A stretch of DNA of 9,276 nucleotides, taken from Fidelibacterota bacterium. GTDB lineage: Bacteria > Fidelibacterota > UBA8477 > JABMPR01. Every line of letters starts with the position of its first letter. Position 1 is the first letter of the stretch. Location of the stretch: assembly GCA_030596225.1 (NCBI GenBank), contig JAUVKO010000066.1, positions 1 to 9,276 of the forward strand, read 5' to 3'. The position numbers were made by a program, and so were the translations under genes. Shown here piece by piece: positions 1 through 6,669 of the stretch. Below the pieces are notes generated by a model. That model was not told the DNA's origin and did not search any database. It saw only the letters and a program-made list of their open reading frames with translations.

Positions 1-346
1 GAGAAGGGATATTGATAGGAGTTGCAGCTAAGCATTAGTGCGGCATCCACGAGATACATTTGGAGTCGTTTGGACACGAATTGCACAAATTCCTCACGAA
101 TCAACACAAAAAAATAGAGTGAAAATAACAACGCAAAAAAATATGACAAAAAGCAAATCATTACTTAACACTTCCTCTGTGGCTCTGCCTGCCCGCACCT
201 GTCCGCCGCCTGGCCCACTACGCCGAAGTGCTACGTAGGCTGTACGGCTACGCGCAGGCAGGTACTTCGTACTAAGGAAGGCGGGCGAAGTTATATGCAG
301 GCGGGCGTGCTCTGCGAGAAGAAAAGATAGATAAAGGATAGAGCGG
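1..346. other. Gene-free leader region upstream of serS
   Basis: I see no convincing gene here. A GTG-initiated reading frame at 38-238 runs through low-complexity and repeat sequence, has no ribosome binding site and resembles no protein I know. The first part (about 70-160) is A-rich and repeats the word CACGAATT or close variants at 75-82, 84-91 and 95-102. From about 185 the composition switches abruptly to GC-rich, with the repeat cluster listed separately. A short open frame at 3-38 ending in TAG could be the last residues of an upstream gene, but it is too short to support. The serS promoter probably lies in this region; I could not pick out a clear -35/-10 pair. Confidence 0.6.
185..307. 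repeat. GC-rich intergenic repeat cluster
   Basis: This block is strikingly GC-rich against an AT-leaning background. Directly visible elements are an 8-base inverted repeat CTGCCTGC (185-192) with GCAGGCAG (254-261), a direct repeat GGCGGGCG at 280-287 and 300-307, an inverted pair CTACG (218-222) with CGTAG (234-238), and the small palindrome GTACTTCGTAC (262-272). Nested short palindromes with GCAGGC/GGCGGG words resemble dispersed intergenic repeats seen in several uncultured bacterial genomes. That family assignment is from memory and unverified. The block ends about 30 bases before the serS ribosome binding site, so if transcribed it would fold in the serS leader. Confidence 0.55.
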
Positions 347-1621
347 ATGTTAGATATTCAAAAGATCAGAGAAAATGCTGATGCAGTTCGCCAGGGAATT
401 CAGAATAAGAATGTCAGTATTGATTTTGACGTGATTTTAGCGGTAGATCAAGAACGCCGTAATGTGATTGCTGAAGTTGAGGTTCTGAAACACGAGCGCA
501 ATGTGGTTTCCAAAGAGGTAGCAACTCGCAAGAGAAATAATGAGGATATCGGGGATCTGATTGAAAAAACACGTGAGATCGGACAGCGGATCAAGGTGTT
601 GGATGAACAACAGAGAAATGCAGAGAGTAAATTAAATGACCTGTTACTGCAAATCCCGAATACACCTCATGCCTCCACACCTGTGGGTGAAGATGCTTCT
701 GAAAATCCGGTAGTTAAAGAATGGGGAAAACGATTTGCCCCGGGATACACTTTAAAGACTCATCTGGAGCTGGGAGAAGCACTGACATTATTTGATTTCC
801 CCAGAGCGACAAAAATTGCCGGTCCCGGTTTCCCCCTTTATACCGGATCAGGGGCACGGCTTGAGCGAGCACTTATTAATTTTATGCTGGACTTTCATAT
901 CGATAAACATGGATATACTGAAGTTCTACCTTCCGTATTGGCTAATACCAAAGCTATGACCACCACCGGTCAATTACCCAAATTTGAAGATGATATGTAC
1001 AAACTCCCTCAGGATGATCTATATCTGATTCCAACAGCAGAGGTGCCTGTCACCAATATTCACCAGGGTGAAATTATACCTGAGCAGGATTTGCCCATTC
1101 GATACTGTGCCTACTCTTCCTGTTTTCGTCGTGAAGCCGGCTCCTATGGAAAAGATACCCGCGGTTTTCTCCGTCTCCATCAATTCAATAAAGTGGAACT
1201 GGTGAAATTCACGCAACCGGATTCGTCCTATACTGAATTGGAAAAGTTAAGGCGAGATGCTGAGGAAATCCTCGAAGCTTTAGGCCTTGAATACCGGGTA
1301 ATAGAATTAGTCACCGGTGATCTCTCCTTTGCCTCTAGTAAATGCTATGATCTTGAATTATGGGCACCTGGAGAAGCACGTTGGTTAGAGGTTTCCAGTT
1401 GCTCCAATTTTGAGGATTTTCAAGCTAGAAGAGGTGGAATTCGGTTTAAGCCTCAGGGCGGGGGGAAGGTTCAATTCTTGCATACTTTGAACGGATCAGG
1501 AGTGGCAACTCCAAGACTTCTTGTCGCTTTACTGGAAACATATCAACAAGAGGATGGAAGTGTACTCTTGCCGGAAATCCTGACACCCTACATGGGGTCA
1601 GCTGGATTACATTTAAAGTAA
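347..1621 (+). CDS. serS: Seryl-tRNA synthetase (class II)
   Basis: This cytosolic enzyme charges tRNA-Ser (and tRNA-Sec where present) with serine using ATP. The 424-residue product has the usual full length. Residues 1-110 are the charged N-terminal coiled-coil arm that contacts the long variable arm of tRNA-Ser, starting with the typical MLDIQKIREN. The class II catalytic core follows: serine-site TAEVPVTN (230-237), motif 2 from FRREAGS (260-266) through DTRG to HQFNKVEL (278-285), the block ending EVSSCSNFEDFQARR (348-362), and motif 3 with NGSG (382-385) and R390, then QQEDGS (400-405). Motif 3 reads ATPRLL rather than the AVGRTL common in proteobacteria; I recall similar Pro-Arg forms in FCB relatives. 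The start is supported by AAGGA at 334-338, eight bases upstream. plsC begins 7 bases after the stop. Confidence 0.98.
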   Translation: MLDIQKIRENADAVRQGIQNKNVSIDFDVILAVDQERRNVIAEVEVLKHERNVVSKEVATRKRNNEDIGDLIEKTREIGQRIKVLDEQQRNAESKLNDLLLQIPNTPHASTPVGEDASENPVVKEWGKRFAPGYTLKTHLELGEALTLFDFPRATKIAGPGFPLYTGSGARLERALINFMLDFHIDKHGYTEVLPSVLANTKAMTTTGQLPKFEDDMYKLPQDDLYLIPTAEVPVTNIHQGEIIPEQDLPIRYCAYSSCFRREAGSYGKDTRGFLRLHQFNKVELVKFTQPDSSYTELEKLRRDAEEILEALGLEYRVIELVTGDLSFASSKCYDLELWAPGEARWLEVSSCSNFEDFQARRGGIRFKPQGGGKVQFLHTLNGSGVATPRLLVALLETYQQEDGSVLLPEILTPYMGSAGLHLK

Positions 1622-1628
1622 ATACCAG

Positions 1629-2345
1629 ATGTTTCATTATTTTTCAGTTTTGCTCTTCCTGATTCCCTGGACTGCATTATGTGCATCTTTAGTGATTTTG
1701 GGTAAATTGATCAATCCAAGAGGTTATCTGCCACATACCTTTGGCAGGATCTGGAGCTGGGGTCTTCTCAAAGTCTCAAGAATAAAACTGGAGGTTGAAG
1801 GTCTGGAACATATCGACCAGAATGGTCAATATATCTTCATCAGCAATCATACTTCCGCTTTTGATATTCTGGCCATTTATTGGGGGATTAGGAATAAGAA
1901 TGGAATGCTGGCTAAGAAACAATTGAAATATATCCCCTTTTTTGGTTGGGCTATGTGGGCAGCTGGTCATTTTTTTATAGATCGTAAAGATCATAAAAAA
2001 GCCCTTGTTGTGATGGATCAGGTGGCTGTGCTTATGTCGCAGAGACAAGATCACTCACTGGTTGTTTTTGTTGAAGGGACCCGTGGTCTTGATGGGCAGT
2101 TAGGACAGTTTAAAAAGGGTGCCTTTATGCTTTCTCTTGATACAGGTATCCCTGTAGTTCCTGTTATTATAAACGGTGCTTTTCTTGCTAAGCGTAAAAA
2201 AGAGAATCGCATTACTGCCACAACCATTCGGCTCACCGTCTTGTCACCCATGGATCCAGCGAATTACAGCAAGGATAGTCGACAGCAATATGTCAATGAT
2301 GCCCGTGCACTTTTTATCCAGCATTATGAACCACCCATCGTCTAA
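1629..2345 (+). CDS. plsC: 1-acyl-sn-glycerol-3-phosphate acyltransferase (PlsC/LPLAT family)
   Basis: Family role: transfer of an acyl chain to lysophosphatidic acid to give phosphatidic acid, at the inner membrane. The 238-residue protein has a hydrophobic N-terminal membrane segment (about 5-27) and the ordered LPLAT motifs: catalytic HX4D in NHTSAFD (73-79, H74 and D79), FFIDRKD (115-121), VEGTR (148-152) for glycerol-phosphate binding, and IPVVPV (174-179). Motif III normally reads PEGTR; here the proline is valine. Length is normal for the family. It starts 7 bases after serS with no clear Shine-Dalgarno, so it is probably co-transcribed and perhaps translationally coupled. Related enzymes acylate other lysolipids, so the exact acceptor is inferred; the acyltransferase fold is secure. 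Confidence 0.9.
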   Translation: MFHYFSVLLFLIPWTALCASLVILGKLINPRGYLPHTFGRIWSWGLLKVSRIKLEVEGLEHIDQNGQYIFISNHTSAFDILAIYWGIRNKNGMLAKKQLKYIPFFGWAMWAAGHFFIDRKDHKKALVVMDQVAVLMSQRQDHSLVVFVEGTRGLDGQLGQFKKGAFMLSLDTGIPVVPVIINGAFLAKRKKENRITATTIRLTVLSPMDPANYSKDSRQQYVNDARALFIQHYEPPIV

Positions 2346-2429
2346 CTTCCTATAACCTTCTCCAAACGCTTAGAAGTGAAATAAATCTTCTCTGGCTGAG
2401 GTCTCTGCTTAAATTTAGACCAAACAAAT

Positions 2430-2434
2430 GAGGA
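2430..2434 (+). promoter_or_regulatory. Ribosome binding site of the DUF2851 gene
   Basis: GAGGA lies 7 bases before the ATG at 2442. It favours that start over the second in-frame ATG at 2451. Confidence 0.7.
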
Positions 2435-2441
2435 CAATTGG

Positions 2442-3479
2442 ATGACTGTAATGGGGAATTCGCCTTGGCGATATGATATTGCTGAAGCGAACAATTTTAG
2501 ATGGAGAAGCTTGGAACAGGACCTGGTTGATTGGTGGATGAATCAATCGGAAAGGTCAGGAAATCTGATTACCACTGATGGTGAACATTTGATCGTAGTC
2601 AATGCAGGACAGCGAAATGATGGAGCAGGTCCGGACATTTTAAATAGTCATTTGATTCTTGGTGATATGGAACTAAGTGGAAGTGTAGAAATGCACTGCA
2701 AAGCAGTTGACTGGTACACCCATAAGCATGATCAAGATCCAAACTACGAAAACGTAATTCTACATGTGGTGGAAGTGTCCGGGAGGGGTCCTGATCTCCC
2801 AACACTATTACTTCCCAATAGCCGCGTAAGCAGACAGATTTGTATAGCAAGGCGTGTCGTCCGGCAATCGGAACTCCTTCAGTTGGCCTTGTTCCGATTT
2901 CAGAAAAAAGCTGACCATGTCCGTTTGTTGGCCGAAAATGAGGCTGGGTTCAGCCCGCTTCTGCTGGGAATGGTGGAAATGCTTCTCTCCGGGTCCCAAC
3001 GACATTGGAAACTTCAAGAGCTTGCATTAAAATTGGGTCTGTCGGCCTGGCCGGATGCCAAGGTTTGGCGGGGTAGTAATCAAGCATATCCGTCTCGACA
3101 GGCAATATCTCCACTATTGGAAAAGTTGTTTGCTAAGGCAGATCTTTTTAATGAGTCCCAATGGCAATCTCCACTAACTCAGAAACAAATGAATTTCAAC
3201 ACCTTCTTGAATCCCTTACTTGATCTCGGCATCTCTAGAAATCAAAGCCGGGAGTGGGTCGTGAATATCCTTGCACCCTATCATGCCAATACTGAAGGAT
3301 TCAAGCTATGGATAGATATGGCAGTCTTTAGGCATTATGGAATAGAAAAAACAGTGATCAGCAATCTGGGACTCAATGAGCTTACCTGTATTGCGACTCA
3401 ACAGGCGGTACTTGAGTGGCAGGAACGTTATTGTTCTACGAATAGTTGCTTCACCTGCCCTTTGACCCGCTCCCATTAG
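2442..3479 (+). CDS. DUF2851 family protein, function unknown
   Basis: The 345-residue product matches what I know of DUF2851 (PF11013), found mainly in Bacteroidota/Chlorobi relatives; no established function is known to me. The conserved N-terminal half contains GQRNDGAGPD (56-65), GSVEMH (80-85), DW (90-91), the histidines H94 and H96, and NVILHVV (104-110). The remainder looks largely helical, and the C-terminus carries a cysteine cluster C331-x4-C336-x2-C339 with C316 just before it, suggesting a metal or iron-sulfur site. The GPD...VEMH spacing resembles a PD-(D/E)XK nuclease core with His in place of Lys (inference). It begins 96 bases after plsC and is followed by a 100-base gap. No signal peptide is seen, so it is probably cytosolic. 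Confidence 0.88.
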   Translation: MTVMGNSPWRYDIAEANNFRWRSLEQDLVDWWMNQSERSGNLITTDGEHLIVVNAGQRNDGAGPDILNSHLILGDMELSGSVEMHCKAVDWYTHKHDQDPNYENVILHVVEVSGRGPDLPTLLLPNSRVSRQICIARRVVRQSELLQLALFRFQKKADHVRLLAENEAGFSPLLLGMVEMLLSGSQRHWKLQELALKLGLSAWPDAKVWRGSNQAYPSRQAISPLLEKLFAKADLFNESQWQSPLTQKQMNFNTFLNPLLDLGISRNQSREWVVNILAPYHANTEGFKLWIDMAVFRHYGIEKTVISNLGLNELTCIATQQAVLEWQERYCSTNSCFTCPLTRSH

Positions 3480-3579
3480 ACCTTAGCCAGCTTAATTAAA
3501 TCACAGGATGATATAAAAGTTATAAGAGCTTGATTCTGAGCTTGTTATCAAATAATTCAAATTATATCTTCTCTCCCTA

Positions 3580-5232
3580 ATGAATTTTCTAAATAATCGA
3601 CGAATGATATTATTCGCACTTGTTATCAGTCTGTTCTTAAGCAAGGAAAGCCTGGCAGCCGGTCATGCACCTTTGCCTGCCGCTGTAAGCATGGGTCAAC
3701 TGATCCAACCTGTTATGGATCTTCAGGATGATGATTTTCTGTTGGAATACTTTCTCCAAGAGGCAAAACGATATTATGCAGATGCCCGTCTTATGATTGT
3801 AGCGCGAGATACATTAGGGGTCCAATTCGAAGTTGAGCGCCTGGTGGCTACACTTGCCGCTATTGAGGAGATCGATGAGCCTGTTCCAGATGAGATCCGG
3901 GAAACTGTGAGTGGTTTGAGTGAACTGGCTTCCACTGATTTTGAGGGCTATATCAGTGATGAATTGCAGTCTTTGCTGGGACAACCCTCTCTCAAGGATC
4001 AATTATCACGAATGAGTGACCTCCTGGATTCTTTGGATAAAGATGTTAGTTTTGTGGTAGTGGATGATCGAGATGGTCATCTTCCGCTGATTCTGAATAG
4101 TCGGGTCAAGACCATGATTAACTTTCTCCAGGAAAGAAAACATACTGAATTTCAGGTTTGGCTGGATCGCTATTCACAATATGCCAGCACTATCCGACCC
4201 ATTTTGGCATCCTATGAAGTACCTGAGGAATTGATCTATCTGGCTATGATTGAATCAGGGCTGAATCCCAAAGCTTATTCTTATGCCCACGCAGTTGGAC
4301 CATGGCAGTTTATTTCAGCGACTGGTCGTCGTTATGGGTTGAAACGGGATTGGTGGGTTGATGAACGGCGGGATATCGTAAAATCAACTCATGCCGGTGC
4401 CCAATACTTAAAAGATCTGCACGATGAATTTGAGGATTGGTATTTAGCCATGGCTGCCTATAACACAGGCGAAGCTCGTATCCGTCGGACCATCCGGCGT
4501 GAAGGGCACCGAGATTATTGGCGCATGATCACATTACCGAGACAGACCCGAAACTATGTAGCCACTGTGCTTGCTGCGGCTATTATTTGTCAGGAACCAG
4601 AGCGTTATGGCTTTCACATAAAAGAGCTCGAGAATTGGAAATATGATGTACTTGAGATAGATAGAAGTCTGGATCTGGATAAAATTGCCATTGCCATGGG
4701 GGTTAACTACCAGCAATTGAAGACCTTTAATCCTGAACTACGTCAAGGTGTGACACCGCCATCAAAAAACCCCTACCTCCTCAGGGTGGCAAAAGGGAAG
4801 GGGGGAGATGTAAACAAAGCCATGGCATCTATCCCCACATCAGATAAGATAGATTTTCAAGTCCACTATGTGCGGCGTGGTGAGATCTTATCTGTTATTG
4901 CCAGACGCTATGGAGTATCCCTGACCAAACTGGTCCAGGCAAATCGGATCAAGAATCGGAATCGGTTATCAGTGGGTCAGAAACTGATCATTCCGGCCCC
5001 TAAGAACTATTCTGCATCCTCATCTTCTACCAAGTCTGCCAAATCAGTAGCCCCTTCAAGTGGATACAATAAAAAGATCTATACGGTTAAAAAAGGGGAT
5101 ACTTTAGGGCAGATCGCTGAGAATTATCGCACCAGCGCCAAACGGATCAGGTATTGGAATGGTTTGCGTTATGGTGAGCATATCTATCCCGGCCAAAAAC
5201 TGACTCTCTATACCAAGAAGAAAAATGGATAA
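3580..5232 (+). CDS. mltD: LysM-containing membrane-bound/periplasmic lytic murein transglycosylase (MltD-like)
   Basis: Family role: non-hydrolytic cleavage of the MurNAc-GlcNAc bond in peptidoglycan, releasing 1,6-anhydro-muropeptides. The 550-residue product has a signal peptide: NNRR, then a hydrophobic core (9-21), with likely cleavage after SLA near residue 26. No lipobox cysteine is seen, unlike E. coli MltD. Residues 28-190 have no domain I recognise. The GH23/SLT domain spans about 200-340, with catalytic E225 in IESGLNP, GPWQF (240-244) and AAYNTGEAR (292-300). A degenerate LysM-like stretch (about 355-405) precedes two clear LysM repeats (428-472 and 500-544), separated by a Ser/Lys-rich linker (478-495). 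ATG 3604 (residue 9) is an alternative start that shortens the signal peptide. Neither start has a good Shine-Dalgarno. Confidence 0.93.
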   Translation: MNFLNNRRMILFALVISLFLSKESLAAGHAPLPAAVSMGQLIQPVMDLQDDDFLLEYFLQEAKRYYADARLMIVARDTLGVQFEVERLVATLAAIEEIDEPVPDEIRETVSGLSELASTDFEGYISDELQSLLGQPSLKDQLSRMSDLLDSLDKDVSFVVVDDRDGHLPLILNSRVKTMINFLQERKHTEFQVWLDRYSQYASTIRPILASYEVPEELIYLAMIESGLNPKAYSYAHAVGPWQFISATGRRYGLKRDWWVDERRDIVKSTHAGAQYLKDLHDEFEDWYLAMAAYNTGEARIRRTIRREGHRDYWRMITLPRQTRNYVATVLAAAIICQEPERYGFHIKELENWKYDVLEIDRSLDLDKIAIAMGVNYQQLKTFNPELRQGVTPPSKNPYLLRVAKGKGGDVNKAMASIPTSDKIDFQVHYVRRGEILSVIARRYGVSLTKLVQANRIKNRNRLSVGQKLIIPAPKNYSASSSSTKSAKSVAPSSGYNKKIYTVKKGDTLGQIAENYRTSAKRIRYWNGLRYGEHIYPGQKLTLYTKKKNG

Positions 5233-6112
5233 TCCATACCAAAAGAAGAACCGTATCTACGGTGTCATTGCTATCGTTATACTAGCTATCATGGTTTTTA
5301 TGATTTCTCGTAAGAATAGTGATGAAAAGTGGTTTGATCACCAGAAACGCATCGCTGTATTGCCATTGGAAGGGGAGATCAACTCTTCCCGTGAATGGAT
5401 CTCTACACTGAAAGATTTTGCTGAAAACAAACGGGTCGCCGGAATCCTGATCTCCATTAATTCTCCAGGTGGGCAAGTTGCCCCTTCCCAGGAGATATAT
5501 CATGCCCTCCACAGACTTAGGGAAAGTGGTGATAAACCTATTTTCGTCTCCATGTCAAGTGTGGCAGCTTCCGGAGGTTATTATGCTGCTTTGGGAGCCG
5601 ATAGCATTTATGCCAATGCCGGAACTTTAACCGGTAGTATTGGTGTGGTAATGCAGTTTCCGATTTATTCTGACCTTATGGAGAAGATCGGCGTTGGTAT
5701 GCGGGTGGTCAAATCGCAGGAATTCAAAGATGCCGGTTCCCCTTATCGAGAAATGACCGATACAGAACGCAGCTATTATCAAGATCTCATTGATGATGTC
5801 TATGCACAATTTACAGAAGCTGTTTCCCGGGAGCGGGGTATTGATGAGATCAATATGCATTCTTTGGCCAACGGGCGTGTATTTACGGGCCGGCAGGCAC
5901 ACCGGGCAGGCTTAATAGATGCCATTGGAACTTTTGAAGACACGCGTCGAGCACTATGTAATGTGGCTGGAATACCCTCAGATAGTCCCTTACTCTATCC
6001 CAAGGAACCAAGACGCTCATGGTGGACAATTCTCAAAGATGATATGGGTTCAGTCATCCCCGGTTGGGAATCATCCGGAAGTGTAAAATTACAGTATCGC
6101 ATCCCCTATTAA
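5225..6112 (+). CDS. sppA: Signal peptide peptidase SppA, short 36K type (S49 family)
   Basis: Family role: membrane-anchored serine protease that degrades cleaved signal peptides and other membrane fragments. The 295-residue product has one N-terminal transmembrane helix (about 12-28) followed by a single S49 domain. Visible landmarks are SINSPGGQV (77-85), the nucleophile S116 in AASGGYY, GSIGV (137-141), and the general-base lysine K168 in EFKDAGSP. The Ser-Lys spacing of 52 residues equals that of Bacillus subtilis SppA (S147/K199), so the dyad is intact. The length fits the short single-domain form, not the tandem 67K E. coli type. The start overlaps the end of the transglycosylase gene by 8 bases, indicating translational coupling and a shared transcript with another envelope gene. 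Confidence 0.95.
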   Translation: MDNPYQKKNRIYGVIAIVILAIMVFMISRKNSDEKWFDHQKRIAVLPLEGEINSSREWISTLKDFAENKRVAGILISINSPGGQVAPSQEIYHALHRLRESGDKPIFVSMSSVAASGGYYAALGADSIYANAGTLTGSIGVVMQFPIYSDLMEKIGVGMRVVKSQEFKDAGSPYREMTDTERSYYQDLIDDVYAQFTEAVSRERGIDEINMHSLANGRVFTGRQAHRAGLIDAIGTFEDTRRALCNVAGIPSDSPLLYPKEPRRSWWTILKDDMGSVIPGWESSGSVKLQYRIPY

Positions 6113-6114
6113 CG

Positions 6115-6121
6115 AAGGAGG
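6115..6121 (+). promoter_or_regulatory. Strong ribosome binding site of the HU-family gene
   Basis: AAGGAGG sits 5 bases before the ATG at 6127. It fixes that ATG as the start instead of an in-frame ATG at 6064 inside sppA, which would add 21 residues unlike any HU protein. It is among the best Shine-Dalgarno sequences in the window, as expected for an abundant protein. Confidence 0.85.
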
Positions 6122-6126
6122 AAAGC

Positions 6127-6420
6127 ATGACCAAAGCAGATATGGTCGATATCATCTCAAGTGGAACCGGTTTAACCAAAGTGGAGACGGAAGCTGTGAT
6201 AGATGCCTTCCTCACTACGCTGGCTGAGTCGATGGTTGATGGTCGCCGGGTAGAGTTTCGGAAATTTGGGAGCTTCGGAGTGAAAAAACGGGCTCCGAAA
6301 CAAGCCAGAAACCCCGGAACAGGTGAACCTGTGAATCTGCCTGCACGGTATGTTCCGGTTTTCAAGCCCTCTCGTTTATTAAGAGACCGGGTGAATGTTT
6401 CCCTGATGGCCAGAGAATAG
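6127..6420 (+). CDS. hup: HU/IHF family DNA-bending protein
   Basis: Family role: a small dimeric nucleoid protein that bends and compacts DNA. The 97-residue product is close to the family's usual 90-100. An N-terminal helical pair (about 3-38) is followed by GRRVEFRKFGSFGVKKRAP (39-57) and the DNA-binding beta arm RNPGTGEPV (61-69). P63 is the expected intercalating proline. The C-terminus has VPVFKPSRLLRDRVN (76-90). The RAPK-x-RNP-TGE and VPVFKPS-LRDR pattern is as close to IHF-beta as to HU, so sequence-specific binding cannot be excluded. No partner subunit is encoded here. It starts 14 bases after sppA and is probably co-transcribed with it; no terminator is visible directly after it. 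Confidence 0.95.
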   Translation: MTKADMVDIISSGTGLTKVETEAVIDAFLTTLAESMVDGRRVEFRKFGSFGVKKRAPKQARNPGTGEPVNLPARYVPVFKPSRLLRDRVNVSLMARE

Positions 6421-6446
6421 TCAGCATTTTCCCACGATAAATTGTT

Positions 6447-6474
6447 TTGTGAACTATGCTTGGAGGCTTATATT
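6447..6474 (+). promoter_or_regulatory. Putative sigma70-type promoter for the 31-codon gene
   Basis: TTGTGA (6447-6452) and TATATT (6469-6474) are separated by 16 bases. They match the TTGACA/TATAAT consensus at 4 of 6 and 5 of 6 positions. Transcription would begin near 6481, leaving a leader of roughly 22 bases that includes the ribosome binding site. The prediction is by eye only. The flanking hup-to-small-gene gap is otherwise empty. Confidence 0.4.
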
Positions 6475-6488
6475 CGCCGCGCATTGAA

Positions 6489-6495
6489 AGAGGAG
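6489..6495 (+). promoter_or_regulatory. Ribosome binding site of the 31-codon gene
   Basis: AGAGGAG lies 7 bases before the ATG at 6503. It supports translation of this short frame rather than the longer overlapping frame that begins with ATG at 6456, which has no such signal. Confidence 0.75.
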
Positions 6496-6502
6496 AAGCT
6501 AC

Positions 6503-6598
6503 ATGCCTTGTGGAAAAAAACGGAAACGGCGTAAGATCGCAACTCATAAACGTAAAAAGCGTTTACGTTCAAATCGTCAGAAGAAAAAGATCCGTTAG
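6503..6598 (+). CDS. 31-residue highly basic protein, AURKAIP1/COX24 domain type (small ribosomal protein-like)
   Basis: The product starts MPCGKKRKRRKIATHKRKKR and is 31 residues long; more than half of its residues are Lys or Arg. The pattern M-P-x-GKKRKR-x-K-(I/M)ATHKRKKRLR-x-NR-x-KK is one I recognise from Bacteroidota-type proteins annotated AURKAIP1/COX24 domain-containing. The domain is shared with mitochondrial mS38 and the tiny actinobacterial ribosomal protein bS22. A place on the small ribosomal subunit, contacting rRNA, is therefore likely but inferred. The gene has a promoter-like sequence, a strong ribosome binding site and its own terminator, so it can act as an independent, highly expressed unit. 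Its size makes it easy to miss in automated annotation. A chance frame is unlikely given the motif and signals. Confidence 0.87.
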   Translation: MPCGKKRKRRKIATHKRKKRLRSNRQKKKIR

Positions 6599-6620
6599 GA
6601 CTTTCTTAAATCATTATATA

Positions 6621-6655
6621 GAGGGTGACAAAGTCATATCTGTCACCCTCTTTTT
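6621..6655 (+). terminator. Rho-independent terminator
   Basis: A perfect 10-base-pair stem pairs GAGGGTGACA (6621-6630) with TGTCACCCTC (6641-6650) around a 10-base loop, followed directly by TTTTT (6651-6655) and further AT-rich sequence. It lies 22 bases after the stop of the 31-codon gene and ends 14 bases before the xseA start, separating the two transcripts. It is the only convincing intrinsic terminator in the window. Confidence 0.92.
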
Positions 6656-6669
6656 ATTCTAAAAAAATC

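Noticed and set aside
3..38. Short open frame ending in TAG that might be the 3' end of an upstream gene
   Set aside because: Only 11 residues are visible and no motif can be identified; a chance frame is equally likely.
38..238. GTG-initiated open frame of 66 codons before serS
   Set aside because: It spans the A-rich tract and the GC-rich repeats, has no ribosome binding site and shows no recognisable protein pattern.
2400..2421. GGTCT...AGACC hairpin between plsC and the DUF2851 gene
   Set aside because: The stem is only 5 bp with a 12-base AT-rich loop and no T-run; it is too weak to call a terminator.
3530..3568. Promoter for the transglycosylase gene (TTGATT or TTGTTA with downstream AT-rich hexamers)
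   Set aside because: The region is AT-rich and several pairings are possible, but none combines a good -10 with 16-18 base spacing.
6064..6126. N-terminal extension of the HU-family protein
   Set aside because: It lies inside sppA, is unlike any HU N-terminus, and AAGGAGG directly precedes the ATG at 6127.
6456..6662. 68-codon frame overlapping the 31-codon gene
   Set aside because: It has no ribosome binding site, runs through the terminator and overlaps xseA only out of frame with the recognised motif; the ribosomal-type frame at 6503 explains the region better.
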